Shown: in pieces, positions 11,919-24,679 of the stretch
Numbering within the stretch: the stretch's first letter is position 1
How the letters are laid out: every line of letters begins with the position of its first letter
Assembly (NCBI RefSeq): GCF_000237925.1
Contig: NC_031500.1
Coordinates: 1,550,001 to 1,614,000 of the forward strand
Origin: Schistosoma mansoni
Taxonomy: Eukaryota > Platyhelminthes > Trematoda > Strigeidida > Schistosomatidae
Direction of reading: 5' to 3'
DNA length: 64,000 nucleotides
Program-made: the position numbers and the translations under genes
Notes under the pieces: model-generated
Databases searched by the model: none
The model's input: the letters and a program-made list of their open reading frames with translations, nothing else
Told to the model about the DNA's origin: nothing

Positions 11919-12224
11919 CTTTGCATTCGGATATATACTCATCAGCTCTTTGTAGAATGCACATGATGGAACATCAGTCACAGCTACATAACCAACCAAT
12001 ATCTCACTCAAATATCTTTGTATCTTCTCCTCACAACGTGTCGTCCGCACTTCATCGACAAGAGTTTGCCACTTGGCAATATCACATTGTTTTCTGGTAA
12101 CAAGTTCATAACCATGATAACAAGGTTGGGAGTAAAGTATTTCCAATGCTTTTTTCATACTCATTGTTCCGCTTCTTGGTAGACCAGCCCCAATAACTAA
12201 TAATGATGTTTGAGTTTCTGACAT
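11919..12224 (-). CDS. Sulfotransferase copy A, exon 1 (SULT-OR-like)
   Basis: First exon of a predicted cytosolic PAPS-dependent sulfotransferase. The family moves sulfate from PAPS to a hydroxyl on a small molecule; the schistosome member SULT-OR activates oxamniquine. The exon has 102 codons. The PAPS loop GAGLPRSGTMSMK is at residues 13-25, QPCYH at 33-37, and the likely catalytic Asp at residue 84 in AVTDVPSC. It ends YPNAK with AAG followed by a GTAGAA donor, and joins exon 2 in phase over a 769-base intron to give about 250 residues, close to family length. I chose the MSETQ start because copies B, C and E begin there; an in-frame ATG 8 codons earlier (12248) is separated from it by a possible splice acceptor. 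Confidence 0.9.
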
Positions 12225-12245
12225 AATTTCAACTATAAAAGAAGA
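12225..12245 (-). promoter_or_regulatory. Possible 3' splice site just upstream of copy A start
   Basis: The minus strand reads TCTTCTTTTATAG then TTGAAATT before the ATG, with the AG at 12234-12233. The same pyrimidine-rich AG lies 8 bases before the ATG of copy B. It could accept a 5' untranslated exon or a trans-spliced leader, both known in schistosomes. It could also be chance. No TATA box like those of copies C, D and E is at the matching distance. Confidence 0.4.
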
Positions 12246-12248
12246 CAT

Positions 12249-13355
12249 GAATTAAAAAACAATAAGACAAGGATCAGTGCATTACAATCGATTAATGAAA
12301 CTTATTTCAAACAATCTATGTAAACAAAGGAATATCCCACAAACACGAAATGATTAAATACGTGTGTAATTCACAGTGAACATTATATGTACACTAGCAG
12401 TAGTTCATGAAAGTGGGGCATGAAAATAACAAGAGAACAAGACAAGTTAAGAACGTTCATTATCTCTAGGATGTCTTTCAGCTCATTACATTGAAAATAA
12501 ATATCTGACTACACAACCGCTTGTTAACATATTTATATAGAGAGAGAATAACGGTCAAACTAGACTAATTTGTACTAAGATAATCAGCATAGCCGATAGA
12601 TATGAATCAAATCAAGGTAACTTCAAAGTGATAATAAACTATTTTTAAACAAATTGAGTTAGTATTTGACCCAGACAGTTAGAACTACAATTACGTATTC
12701 GTATGACGATAGAAATGGACAACCACGTTTATTTAATTGTCGCAATGAAAAATCAATACGCAGCTTCATTCTATTACACACTTGATCAACAGTAGTCATA
12801 CACTGAGTGGAAACAACGTATTCCCAGCTATCTAGCTAATATATTCACAATTTCACAACAAGGTTCACTTCGCCTCCCAGGTATTCGTGTTCGCAACCTT
12901 AGCCCTTGGGTTCAAATTGGTTCATTATATCTCAGTTATTTCGTTAGTTACGAGGTAAGTGACTGACGACAAAACAAACTATTTCTATCATTCTTTCGTT
13001 TATTTTCCTTCATTGATGATGATCTACATTCCTGAACTGACTAGACATACACTTCAGATAAAAGATAATTTTACACAAAGGTCATTTATACTGAGTCGGT
13101 TTATTCTACCATTGATCTCTGTCCTTCATCGGAATGTTTATGAATCTTATCAAATTACTTTTAGTTATTCTTATAATCACGAGTAGTCGTTATCTAATAC
13201 GTATCAATACGTAAAAAACTTAAAATTTTTACTGATAAGAATTATTCATGAAATTCTTTTGCCTTTGTTATCATTAATCCACTAAAATGGTCTTGTTTTG
13301 TCTTACAACTTTCATTCATTCATTGAAATATCATTCTCGTATAACTAGGTACCTT
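12249..13355. other. Upstream flank of copy A, conserved with unit B
   Basis: About 1.1 kb that aligns with about 37740-38920. An open stretch at 12959-13186 has a counterpart at 38526-38753. Their differences are mostly amino-acid changing (about 7 changing against 3 silent by my hand count), so I read it as non-coding. Confidence 0.5.
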
Positions 13356-13360
13356 CTAAT

Positions 13361-14041
13361 TGTAAGATCCATTTTGAAGGTTTCCTATATGAAAATCCCT
13401 CCATTTTATACATTTGCATCTTCTTCTTACTGGTTTTGTTTATTTGTACATTATTGTTAGTTTTTTTGATGTTATTTGAGACTGTAATGTTTCATTTCAT
13501 AATGGTTTTCTCAGTTTTTCTATCGCTTTCACTGAGTTTCTATGTTTCTTCTTGAATTGTATCTGATTTGTTTTAGTTGATATTTAATCTTGGTGTCAGC
13601 CATATTGATTGGTCCCACTTTGATTGTGTTGCTTGATTTGACTGGGATCGGGCATTTTGGTTGTTCATTGGAGCACTTTCCCGGTATTGGAAATACTTTG
13701 TGTTATAAAGCAACATATGGAACGCATTTTTTTACTTGATCTATCCAGAAAGGATATAATAACACTTATTTTTTGGAGCGTTCGGTAATTTTCCTATATT
13801 ACTTATCACTTTGTTATTTATTATAATTTAGATTGATTATTCTGAGAACAATTGTTGGTTGAATAACTGTGTGGTAATATTTGTTTAGGTAAAATTGTAC
13901 ATTTGTATATGTGATGAATTGTAGAACCGTTGTTACCCAGTCACTTTATTCTGATTTCGCTTGCGGTGCACGTGTGTCTTTATATCTACGTACAATTATT
14001 CATCAGCCAAACCTAGTTGGATCTTAGGTTTGGATCTTACA
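13361..14041 (+). mobile_element. Solo BEL/Pao LTR, 681 bp, with 5-bp target duplication (fossil)
   Basis: Starts TGTAAGATCC and ends GGATCTTACA, with CTAAT on both sides (13356-13360 and 14042-14046). It matches the LTR at 365-809, which sits beside a BEL/Pao pol end; that gives the family. Unit B has no insertion at the matching point (about 38915). The LTR therefore arrived in unit A after the A/B duplication, or was lost cleanly from B, which is much less likely. Confidence 0.85.
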
Positions 14042-14046
14042 CTAAT

Positions 14047-14289
14047 GATAATCTAACTGAGAACAGTAATATTTAACTAGATGTGTTATTTAATTAGTTG
14101 AATTTGTGAGTTAATCCAAGCTGGACCGCCATTGCAAACTTGAGAACATTGGAGGGCCATATCGTCTAAGTATGGGATTCGTGGTGTTTGTATGAACTAA
14201 TGACACCTTTGTACTTGATGACTGCCTAATTTTAATTCCCAATACAATACGTTCATTCGTGTTTATTTAACACTTCTTGGGTAAATTGC
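14047..14289. other. Flank shared with unit B
   Basis: Aligns with about 38935-39180 and leads into the Gypsy remnant. It may be host flank or untranslated element sequence; no LTR boundary is visible. Confidence 0.35.
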
Positions 14290-17200
14290 GTTATTTCTGG
14301 GATTCCTAGTTTGTACAGTTTATTAAAAACTTCGGCATATCCAGAAAAGCCTATCTCACTCCGTTATGAAACTATTAAGGAACTACTATTAGATCACGTG
14401 AAGTGCACCAATTTTGAATGTCGTGAGAAAGCTATGCTTCAGAAGGTGAGTCATCAAAATAACTAAATGGTTAGAGAATTCATCCTTGAATCGCAGAGAA
14501 AGGTGCCAAATACAATTTCGGTGATCAACTTTATGTGTAGCTGAAGGAACGATTAATTGCAGGATTTAGCATATCGGGTCTCGAAAGAGAGTTGTTAAGA
14601 ATGCCGAAGTGTAGCTTTCAAGATGAGAGAACTGCATGTATCAACCATGAAACTATGGAACTTGATATCCAGTCGACGAAAATTTCTAATTATTTGCTTG
14701 ATCGTCATGATGAAATACATTCTCAGGGTACATCAAACTTCCGTTCGTTTAATAGTGAATCTTATTCTCGTGAAAATATGAAGAGTGATTCAACGAGAAT
14801 CGCAAAGTAGGTCACAAAGGCGAAATTCATTCTCGTAATTCATGAGCACTTCAGAATGCCAAATGTTTTAAATGTGGACATATTCAGTCAGTATGCAAGA
14901 CCACTGTTCACGTTGCATCAAGTAGCACTAAATCTTGTAGTTTAAACTCCAATAATCCAGCTGTTCCTAATGACCATATATCTTATCCACCGTTTCGAAC
15001 GGTAATGTTCATATTCGAAAGCGATGATATACATTCCTTGGTTTATTTCATAACTTTATTGTAAACACATGCAGTATAGGGTCCATCATTTCATTCAAGA
15101 ACTTTAAATCTTTGGTTCCTGACGTTGCGTTAAGACCCACTGAAGTCTCAAAATTAAGGACTACTGGACACAGACTGCTCATACGAGGATGCTGTGAATT
15201 TCTAATAAGAGATGATAATTCTTCATATATACCTTGTGAATTTTTAGTTAGCGAAAGAGGACTGTCAATACTGGGTTCAAAAATCTTGAAAAGACTTAAA
15301 GTTGAATTTTCTTTACTAGATTCTGAAGAAGATTCTGATGCTTCGCCTAAAGATTTGCTAGCTGCGTATTCTAAGTGTAGTGGAAGTATAAAAATTCAGC
15401 CTACAAAAATTCAAGTACATGGTGATCCAGCCTTTCTTAAAAGACGAATAATTCCTTATGGTCTTCGAGAAGAAGTACATAAGACATTGGAAAATTTGTG
15501 TGTGAAAGATATAATTAAACCAATTCAGGCGTCAGCACAAAGTATTCCTATTGTTAAACCATTGAAGTCGGATGGCAAGACCGCTAGAGTATACGGTGAC
15601 TATATATTTACACTGAAATCCCGTTTCTTGAAGCAAACATGCACGACGGTAGAGGCTGAATGTATTCAAAATTGACTTCATGGTTCTAAAGTGTTCTCAA
15701 AAATTGACTTAAAAGATGCTTATCTTCAAGTCCCTTTAGATCAATCTTCAACTATTTTGACAACAATTAACTTTCCTCCTGGTCTGTTTAAATACAACTT
15801 CCTCTCATTTGGTCTACGTTGTTCTCCAGCCATATTTCAGGAAGTTATGAATAAGGTAGTCAGTGGTCTTGAAGGTGTTGAAGTTTATCAAGACGATCTC
15901 ATTGTTCATGGTACTGACAAGGTAGTTTATGAACAGAGACATTGCTTTATTGTGTCGTTTAACGGAGAAGAATATTACAGTGAATCGAAATAAGTGTCCA
16001 TTTTGTGTATCTACTTTTGAATTTCTTGGACACCAAGTTGACGGTAATGGTTTTAGACTAGATCCACTAATAAATGTCTCATCTTCAAAACGTTCTACAC
16101 AACTACATTCACCAGTAGGTGCTCTTCAATACTACTTCAGTTTTATTCCTAATATTTCTTGTCGTGCCAACTGTTTGTTTAATAATTTGACATCCAATTC
16201 ATTCAAATGGGACGAGGAACAAGAGTCATGCTTACGAAATCTGCCAAAGTTTCTTCAAAATGATGCTGTTCTTCGACTTTACTCACCTAGTGTACATTCT
16301 GTACTTATTACTGATGCATCACCTATGACGATTGGTGCAGTTTTGAAGCAGGGAGGTAGACCAGTTATCTCTGTTTCATGCAATCATACTGTTACGGAAT
16401 AAGGTTATTCATAAATGCAGTGAGAAACATTAGCTGTGTTTTGAGCAATTAAAAGACTTCATAATTATTTATTTTGAAAAAGGTTTACCATTGTTACTGA
16501 TCATTACACCTTAAAGTTCATTTATCATCCTTAAGAACTTCAGCACGTTCCTCAGATGCTATGATTCAACGATGGAGTATTGTTTTTAGTGTCTATGAAT
16601 ATACGGTTCAGCACGGGAGTGCCAAACAAATTCAACAAGTTGACTATATTTTTCGTCAGTCATGACAAGATAGACCTGTTAATACTTGAAACTGTTTGTT
16701 AGTGCGACATTTACCGGTGAGACGTCCAGATTTCATTAGAGAAACTCGTATATACTTTGGATGTATACCCAGTGCTATGCGAAAAGTTTGCAATGCTAAT
16801 CTGAAACGTAGATTTCCTGTCTATAATTCAAATCGGGGTGAATTGTCTACTACTCTTGATGGTATTTTGTGTTTAAATGATCATGTTGTTATTCCTTCTT
16901 CATTACGTAAATCTGTCTTTAAAGATCTTCATTGTGGGCATTTAGGTGTTGAGAAAATAAAGTCCTTGGCAAATATATGACGTACAACAAAAAATTGTGG
17001 AAAATGTCATAAGTTGAAAAGTGAGTCTTTGATGTGGACTCGTGTCGTTTGAGGCCTGGCAGAGACTTTATACAGACTATTTTGGCCCATTTCTCGGTAA
17101 ATACTATGCACTTGTAAACATTGATTCCTTTCCTAAGTGGTCTGAAGTTTTTCTCAACTTCGCCGAATTCTGACTTCACAATCCAAGCATTGAGATAGGT

Positions 17201-17335
17201 GATTAGTTGAGAAGGGGTTCCCATGGTGTTAGTGACTAATAATGGCTCTCATTTCGCTGCGGATGCACTCACTACCTGGTTGCACGGTGCAGGGTACAGA
17301 CATCTGTTTACTGCTCATAATCATCACGGATTCCT
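14290..17335 (+). mobile_element. Gypsy/Ty3 element remnant in unit A (fossil)
   Basis: Parts appear in the usual Ty3/Gypsy order: a gag-like piece (about 14330-14960), the end of protease and start of reverse transcriptase (about 15110-15670), RT core with KIDLKDAYLQVP and YQDDLIVHG (about 15690-16000), RNase H (about 16200-16650) and integrase pieces (about 16700-17330, with TNNGSHF). It is broken in several places and has no recognisable LTRs. A paralogous remnant at 39180-41375 shows that it was present before the segmental duplication. It is an old copy. Confidence 0.8.
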
Positions 17336-17995
17336 CAGCAGTGTGCATATGCGGAAAACCAAAATCCCGAATTACAACACAGACAGCGTCAACTCAAGCA
17401 AATCTGGTGAAGAAGCTGTGAACGGGTTGGAAAGTCCCAGGTATCTGAACAGGATCATCGATAAGCAAGGAGCATCTGATGCAGACGTCAAGGCATGGGC
17501 TGGGAAATCAAGGACAGCATCCTTACATTCGAAGGACATATGGGACTCAAATCAACTGTCAGCCAACATCTAAATAAGAAACTTCATCACGGACGTGGAA
17601 ATGGTTGTAGATTACGGTGTCAAAACTTGGAGAACCACTTCAACCATCATCAAAAGGGCACACGCATTTATAGACAATTGTTTACTCAAAACACTACAGA
17701 TTTGTTGGTCGGATATCCTCAGCAACAACCCATCCTGGTAGAGAACGAATTAGCTCTTCGCTCAACAGGAAATTGAGAAAACACTCTGAAGGTCGACTGA
17801 ACATACATTGCGGGGATTAAACTGCACCATAAGGTAATCTTTAGGTTGCAATCCTAAAGGTGGAAGAAACAGAGGAAGGTCTGAGGATACATTGCGTCGA
17901 GAACCGCAGGTAGACGTCAGAAATGTTGATAGCAGCTGGAAACAACTAGAAAGGAGAGTTCAGTTCAGATTTGGTTGTAGAATCTTCGTCGGCGG
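17336..17995 (+). mobile_element. RTE-type LINE-B 3' fragment
   Basis: C-terminal end of the LINE-B reverse transcriptase protein: LNRIIDKQG, then DADVKA, then KTWRTTSTIIK, then TLRRE, WKQLERR. These match 20389-19740 and 55726-56478. Frame changes and stops interrupt it (for example after SANI near 17571). It abuts the Gypsy remnant directly. Confidence 0.65.
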
Positions 17996-19689
17996 CTTAT
18001 TCTTCTTCACGACAGTCAATTTTGCTAAATACCATTTGCGATAATTTTAGTGCATACTCGTTCGTGTGTTACGTCTGTTTTATAATTCAGGTTAAACTCC
18101 CTGGAGTAATGTGCTTCAATATATTTAATCCTATGGTCAGTAAGTATTTGATTCATTCTCAGAGGTTATATTGAAGTAATCATTCATATGGTTTGCGGAA
18201 TAAATGTTTTGTTCAGAATATATTTCTATCTCAGTGTGGTGTATTGTCTATCAGTTGTACTGAGATTCAGACATCGCCTTTCCTCGATACTTTGAGGAAG
18301 GATACAAAACGTTGCACATATTATTTTGTTTCCTATGTTATGTAAATTTTGTTCAATGTACTTGTCAATTCGGTCGACATTAGTGTTCAGCTGACGCCGT
18401 TTCGTGCGTATCACACTATGTTACTTGCTAATATTAAGTAGATTTGATCTAATTCAAGCATGTAGTTAACTCTGAATCCCTTCGCTGTAATATGTGATAT
18501 TTATGTATTTATATGAATCTATTACATTTATTAGTGTACATGAATTCCCTTAACCTTAACTTGTGCATCCTCTGAACACTTTGTTATCAACGTATATTCC
18601 GAAATACAACAGTAAGAGAAAGAAAATCAGTAAAACTTAATGTATTTTCATTAATTCTCTTTATGTGAAGGTGTTTAGTTATTTTATTATCGGTGTATCT
18701 CCCTTTTATTTGTTACTTAAAGTTTATTTTGTGTTCAGTAATAATTTTTCGGTTGATAAAGCTCTGTAATGAATAGTCGTTTCATTGATTTATTACTGAA
18801 TGAGCTTGTTTGTTGATGAAATGTTCTTGAATCTTGTCTAACAAATCTCCGGGCGATACCATAATTTATGGACCAACAATCAGAAGCGTTTGAGGGATTT
18901 CAAGGTCATGGCACCAATTTCAGTGCTTGATGCGCATGTACAATCGGTTTGCAGAGAATTATAGGGAAGACTTGACAATTAAGCGGATTCAACAAACGAG
19001 ACTACTAAGAAGTTCCTTTATTTGTGATTGTGGTAATTAAGTGACTTGTAAACCTTATGCAGACTACCGTGATGTTGTCCTTCGATGTAATATATGTTGA
19101 ACGTAGACGTTTGCTAGAATAGGAACCTTTATTGCTCGATCCAGATTGAGACTAAGGCATAATATAAAAATTGCCGCCAACTGTATAATAAAAGCACCAG
19201 TAACATAATCGCAGATGTTTCTTAAGCTTCGGCTGTTCAGAGGTATGAGTATTGTAGGGACATATCCGTAATGAAAATGACAAAATTACACAACCGGAAT
19301 ACATGCAAACGATAATGAAGCTATGTGATCGAGGGGGAGAGGGCTTTTATGACCTCATCATGGCTTCAGAGACCAACTATTATGGAGCCATATGGATGAG
19401 TTCCTCTACCTTATGCATTGCGATTTTAAAACCTTTGAACCTTCTTGTAACCTTGACAACTTTTTGGACCATATAAAAGAAGTGTATCCACTTTAATTAT
19501 TTCGTTTTGTATAATATATTTTCGCTCTGTATTAATTGCTTTATGATTGGCTAATATTTCTCAAGGTCACTTTAGATTCGCCCAAAAGTCGTCCATAAAT
19601 TATGATCTCGCCAATCTTCGTTTTATGTCTATCTCTTTATATTACTTGCACACTCTGGCAAAATCAAGAGGGACCATATGTTTTTACCA
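17996..19689. other. Unassigned DNA
   Basis: About 1.7 kb of AT-rich sequence. Short open frames at 17971-18174, 18226-18414 (minus) and 19547-19729 have no recognisable motif. Confidence 0.35.
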
Positions 19690-21540
19690 GCATCCTCCAG
19701 CTCATTCTGTCCTGAGCCTTCCTTTCTAGTTCTATCCAGTTGTTGTTCATGCTTCTCATATCTGTTTACATTTCTCGGAGTAATGTGTTCCTTTGTCTTC
19801 CCCTTCTATTTCCGCCTCGAAGATCCGAAGTGAGGGCTTGCCCTGTGACGCAGTTGGGTCATTTCTTCAATGTGTGTCCTATCCACTTCCAGCTCTTCTT
19901 CCTGATTTCTTCCTCCACTGAAATCTGGTTTGTTCTCTACCACAGTATGTTGTTGTTGATAGTGTCTGGCCAACGGATCCGAAGTATTTCGCGTAGACAA
20001 CTGTTGATAAACACTTTTATCTTCTGGATGATGTCTTTCGTAGTTCTCCAAGTTTCCGTCCCATACAGTACAACCATCTTGACATTTGTATCGAAAATTG
20101 TGACTTGAGTGTTGGTTGATAGTTGTTTTGAGTTCCAGATGTTCTTCAATTATAAATATGCTGATCTCGCTTTGCCGATCCGCGCCTTCACATATGCATC
20201 AGATTCACGGTGTTCATGAATGATGCTGCTCAGATATGTAGAGGCTTTTACATCCTCCAAAGCTTCTCCATCAAGTGTGATTCGATCGGTGCATGACGTG
20301 TTGTATCGGAGAAACTTGCCTTTCCCTTTGTGTATATTTAGACTTACTTCTGCCAAGGCCGATGCTACACCGGTTGTCTCCTCCTGCATTTGTTTTTGCG
20401 TTTGTGATAGAAGAGCCAGATGATCTGTGAAGTCTGTTAATGCTTGTTCTTTATCTCAAATCCTACTGAAGTAAATGTGGAGTATCTTTGTAGTAAATGC
20501 CATGTCTGCTTTCAGTGCTTCTGCCGAATTGTTGTCTTGTCCTGTTGCTTTGCCTCCCTTTACTTGCCTGATGGCCGTGTTTATCTCTTTCATTGTTGGC
20601 GGGCCAACATTGATTGGGAGGCTCGCGGGTGCTGCACCAATGTCGGGTGGGTGGCTGATTTATGAGTTCCTTAAAGTGCTCTACCTAACTCTTTTGTTGT
20701 TCTTCAATGCTGTTGATTATTTTGCCTTCCGTACTTTTCACTGGTCGTTCTGGTTTATATTAATTTCCAGCGAGCTTCCTGGTTGCATCATACAATTGTC
20801 GCATGTTTCTTACTCTTGCAGCCTTTTCCTCCGTCATCACTAAATCTTCCACCAATTTACGTTTGTCGGCTTTGATGCTCTTCTTCATATACGTTTGCAG
20901 ACCTCTCACTAATTTCGTTCTTTTCTCTCAATCCATGATGTCTTCATGCCCGGTGTTCTCCATTCCAACGTTGGCAATAAAATCTCCCATCAGAATGATC
21001 AAGTCTTTTGTTGAGCATGTCTCAACAATGGACTGCAGTCTATCGTAGAATCGACCTTTCACGTTTTCATTGTAAGCGCTGGTAACTGCATGGCATTGGA
21101 TGACGTTTATTACGATGCCATTTTTCTCTATTTTTAATGAAGCTTTGATGGTCTTGGGTCCATGAGATTCCCATCCTTTAAGTGCTTTTTGTGCTTGTTT
21201 GGATAGTATCAGTGCAACTCCTTGTGTTTGTGGGGCGTTTTCTTTTTCATAACCAGAGTATATCTGTACCTGTACTGAAGCTAGTCCTTGTTGTCCAACC
21301 TGCGTGCAATATGTTTCACCGATTCCAAGTACCTCTAGGCAATGTCTTTTCATTTCTGCAGCAACTTGGATGACTCAGACGATCTCCCACATTGTACGGT
21401 CATTCCATATACCTAAATTGATGTTTGCTCTGGTTGTCTGAAGGAGCATCGGCCTCGTGACTACGGAGTGAACTCAACTTTCATCATGAGTCGTCATTAC
21501 TCTTCTAAATGAAGACCTTCTAACTCCCAGGACAAAGCTT
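19690..21540 (-). mobile_element. RTE-type LINE-B, internally deleted copy
   Basis: On the minus strand: a short 5' lead, the endonuclease (21353-20928, with LGIGETYCTQ, YSGYEKENAPQTQG, ILMGDF), a linker (KAARVRNMRQLYDATRKLAG, then PPTMKEIN), then a jump straight into ALLSQTQKQMQEET near 20400. The RT C-terminal part follows (DGEALEDVKASTYL, VLYGTETWRTT, FINSCLR, WPDTI). The RT catalytic core that should carry the F/YADD box is missing at about 20430-20470. A few stops and frame changes also occur. The family resembles SR2-type RTE elements of schistosomes. Confidence 0.7.
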
Positions 21541-22279
21541 AAATGGCTTAAATTATTTTTGGTTAGAGTTTTTTCAGCGATTTATTTCTTGCTTCTCGTT
21601 TCCATCAACGATTGTACAAGATGTATGCACTCCAAATCCATTCTCGTATTGGCCTTAATTCATTTCTAACTCGATTTAAGTCGATATTTATATACGAGGA
21701 TTGGTGACAAACATTTCTATCATATTTTAATCATTCATACCATCTGAATAGATTTAAATTTAGGGCCACTTAAAAATACTGAATGTTTATGCATCAGTGA
21801 CAGATATTTCGGCCGGTGGATTTTATAGAGAACTGATGACTGTATACCCTTGCTCGAAGGTTTAGTCAGTGCTACTTTTGAAATTTCGTAATAAGTATGA
21901 ATTGTTTGTTGTAATTCATAATTTTCAAATCTGACTTCTGTGGGGATTGTGAAATTATCTTGAGAGTCACGGAGGTAAATTTAAGCTATGCCACTTGAGA
22001 GATTATGCACGGGAGAACAGTTCAGAGTCTTAAGGACTATTCAAAGCATCATTACTCCGTAGATAGGTGAAGTAGATAGTGTTCACGATGAAATGATATC
22101 ATTAGAGTGAATTGTAAAACGTTTATCTTGCAAAAATATTTCTAGCTATTGAAAAGTCGATGAACTGTTAAAACCCATGATTATCTGCGATTGTGGAGGC
22201 GGAATGCTTTGACATAGATACGAACGTACTCCAGACGGATTTTTGTTTCACATCTGTATTTACCCATCTGGAAATCTAT
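21541..22279. other. Intergenic, no gene seen
   Basis: AT-rich DNA without an open frame of note. Confidence 0.4.
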
Positions 22280-24660
22280 TCCACTGGATCAAATTTTAAT
22301 CTCTGTAGGTTGTAGTTGAGGAAAACAATACTTGTGATCGCCAACTGGTCGGTTGTACCACACGTCTTTAGCTTGTAGTGACTTACTTTTATGACGAAAA
22401 CGCGATTGGTATAATGGAAACGATTATTATAATTAATTGTACCGGTGACTGCTTTACTGTACTTTTTTGTGTAACTGTACCACAAACACTTTTCCTTCCG
22501 TTGTCTGTGACCTTGCACGAACTTGTTTAGGCTCGGCAGTTACGCCGGTAAACTTTGGCACGTCACGGTGTTCTTTCGATTCCACGAGATCGCCAACAAA
22601 TATATTTCATTGCAACCATTACCAGTCTTCTGGTTTTTGGTCTAACAAGGGATCCAAGTTGATATCTGGCACGTAATCTTAATGTTATGGTGATCATAGT
22701 CAATCGCAACCTGATGCCATTTACATCTCGTGAGCCGACATTTTGAACACGCCTCAACCTCTAGCAAACCACCCAAAAAAGATTACAACGGTGAGTCTCT
22801 TTTCTACCTATCCAACATCGTCGCACATTTTCATATTGATATTTTTCAATATACAATATAACAACTCAATATGGTGGATAACGATTAGAATGGCATTAAT
22901 ACAATAGACTGAGAGGCACTGACTATCAGTTTTCGACCGGTTCCCTTTATTCCCCACGAACCAAAAGAGTACTTCGCGGCACTTAAATCTCAATTCGAGT
23001 TCCACCGCACGCTCTGGGAACACTGTCTAGGGATCAATTAACTGCTGCCGTCAGGTTCTCCTCCATGCGAATCCACCTAATGTCTACGATCTTCTCAAAG
23101 AGGCGACCCTCAGACGTTTCTTTCCTTCAAGGGAAGAACGACTGAGGACTTCATTAGCACGTCACTCCATGGGTGATGCTAAACCGAGCCATCACCTCAT
23201 GCACCTGCAATCTCTTGCAGGATCTATGACAGACGATTCCGAACTCGTAAAGGAGTTATAGATTGCATCCCTATCATCAAATATACAACCAACGATCACG
23301 GCTCTGCTCGAGGACACCCCGCGCAACTAGGTGGCCCTCATAGGAGATAAGATATTGACTCGGACTAGCAAATTTATAGTTGCCTGAACATTACGTTCCA
23401 ATATCGATCTCGATGCTAGTCGACCTACGGCTCATGGTGATAGGGATAACTGTATCCACACCAGTTTCAATTTTCGAGACCGATCCAATATATCAGAACC
23501 CTACGTCCCACGAGCCAGGTCACGCCCCCGTAAAGCCGTAACAACTTTCCCCAAGCGGGTATCTTCCAAGCCACGCCAAAAAGCGGCTTCGGGAGCGAGT
23601 TGTGGCTGGTGCTGTTTCCACCGTGTCTTCGGGCCCGGTGCCCGCCATTGTGCAGCCTCCTGATCATACAAGGCGGGAAATTGCCTAGCCGGCGAGTAAA
23701 TGTGGCCATACTCGCCGGCCCTTAACCTCAGGTTGGTCGTTTATTTTATGTGCATGAATATCTCACTAACGGTGGGTACCTAGTGGATACAGGTGTCCAC
23801 GTTTCTGTCGTATCTGTTGGTAACATCAATTTTCAAGTTATGATGCCTCGACTACGCGCTGAGAATGGCTCAGTTTTTGCCTGCCTAAGGTACACGATAG
23901 TTTAGGGTCAACCTGAGCAGCCGACAACAGTATCTGTGGACGTTCGTCATTGCCGACGTCTAACCGCCATACTCGGCATGGATTTCCTACAGTACTATGA
24001 ATTGCTAGGCTGCAGCTAATCGATACTTCGTCGAACATCAAATTCATGATTCGGTACGCAAATCTTTGCAACAGCCTTATGAAGGATTTTTTCGAGTGAT
24101 TTCCTGCTACGAAAAGTCCTTCAAGGTTGATCGATATGGCCGCGCCGTGATAGTCAGCATTGATCGTCTCAAGTCAGCACACGTCGATGAAAGTGCTCAA
24201 TCTGATAAGCCGAAACCCAATGCTATACTTATCAGACCTTCTAGTGGGATCTCTACATCTACTTCAGATCCCACGCTAGATGCTACAAAGACCTCATTCT
24301 CACGTCTCAGTTAACAGCACGCGTCATCTGCACCATCTACGGACGAGACGTCAGTCTCTCTTCCAGATCGACAGACGACGCCGCCCTTCACTTCCGATTA
24401 GATTGCAGTCTCACGAGGTACGGACGAGACTACTTTCTCACGTTCCGGTCGCTAAGTACGTTGACCTGTATGCTTCATGTAGTGGTGATCATAGCCAATC
24501 GCAATTCGACACCATCTACAAGCCTATATACGTTTATAAAATCCAAGCTATACAACTTTATGAACACTGTGGAGGAACCTGTTCAGTAAATATTATTTAT
24601 TCTTTTCAATCGCTTCAAGAATTTTTGAGAACCGTTTCCAAAGGCGGGCCATTATGAACT
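22280..24660 (+). mobile_element. Gypsy/Ty3 element remnant with internal loss (fossil)
   Basis: Recognisable pieces are a gag stretch (about 23045-23340, with PSREERL and ARHSMGDAKPS), a protease-region piece (about 23740-24010, ending in GMDFLQYYE) and the C-terminal integrase end (24066-24310, QQPYEGFFRV and SIDRLKSAH). Most of RT and integrase is absent. A short motif at about 22691 and 24484 (GGTGATCATAG, then CAATCGCAA) is shared and may mark repeated terminal sequence. The copy is old and broken in many places. Confidence 0.65.
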
Positions 24661-24679
24661 CACTTGGACGTGTAACTAT

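Larger units (their letters stand above)
10448..17080. repeat. Segmental duplication, unit A
   Basis: From AAACGTTGTTCAGTAACC at 10448 the sequence runs in parallel with 35723 onward: 3' flank, both exons of a sulfotransferase, intron, upstream region and a Gypsy remnant, all in the same order and orientation. Similarity fades near 17080 (unit A) and 41375 (unit B). Unit A is about 1 kb longer, largely because of the solo LTR at 13361-14041 and because unit B lacks part of the Gypsy 5' region. Confidence 0.85.

Noticed and set aside
12959-13186. Open frame of 75 codons conserved in unit B (38526-38753)
   Set aside because: By hand count about seven changes alter residues and three are silent between the two copies, so there is no sign of protein selection; it follows from the segmental duplication.
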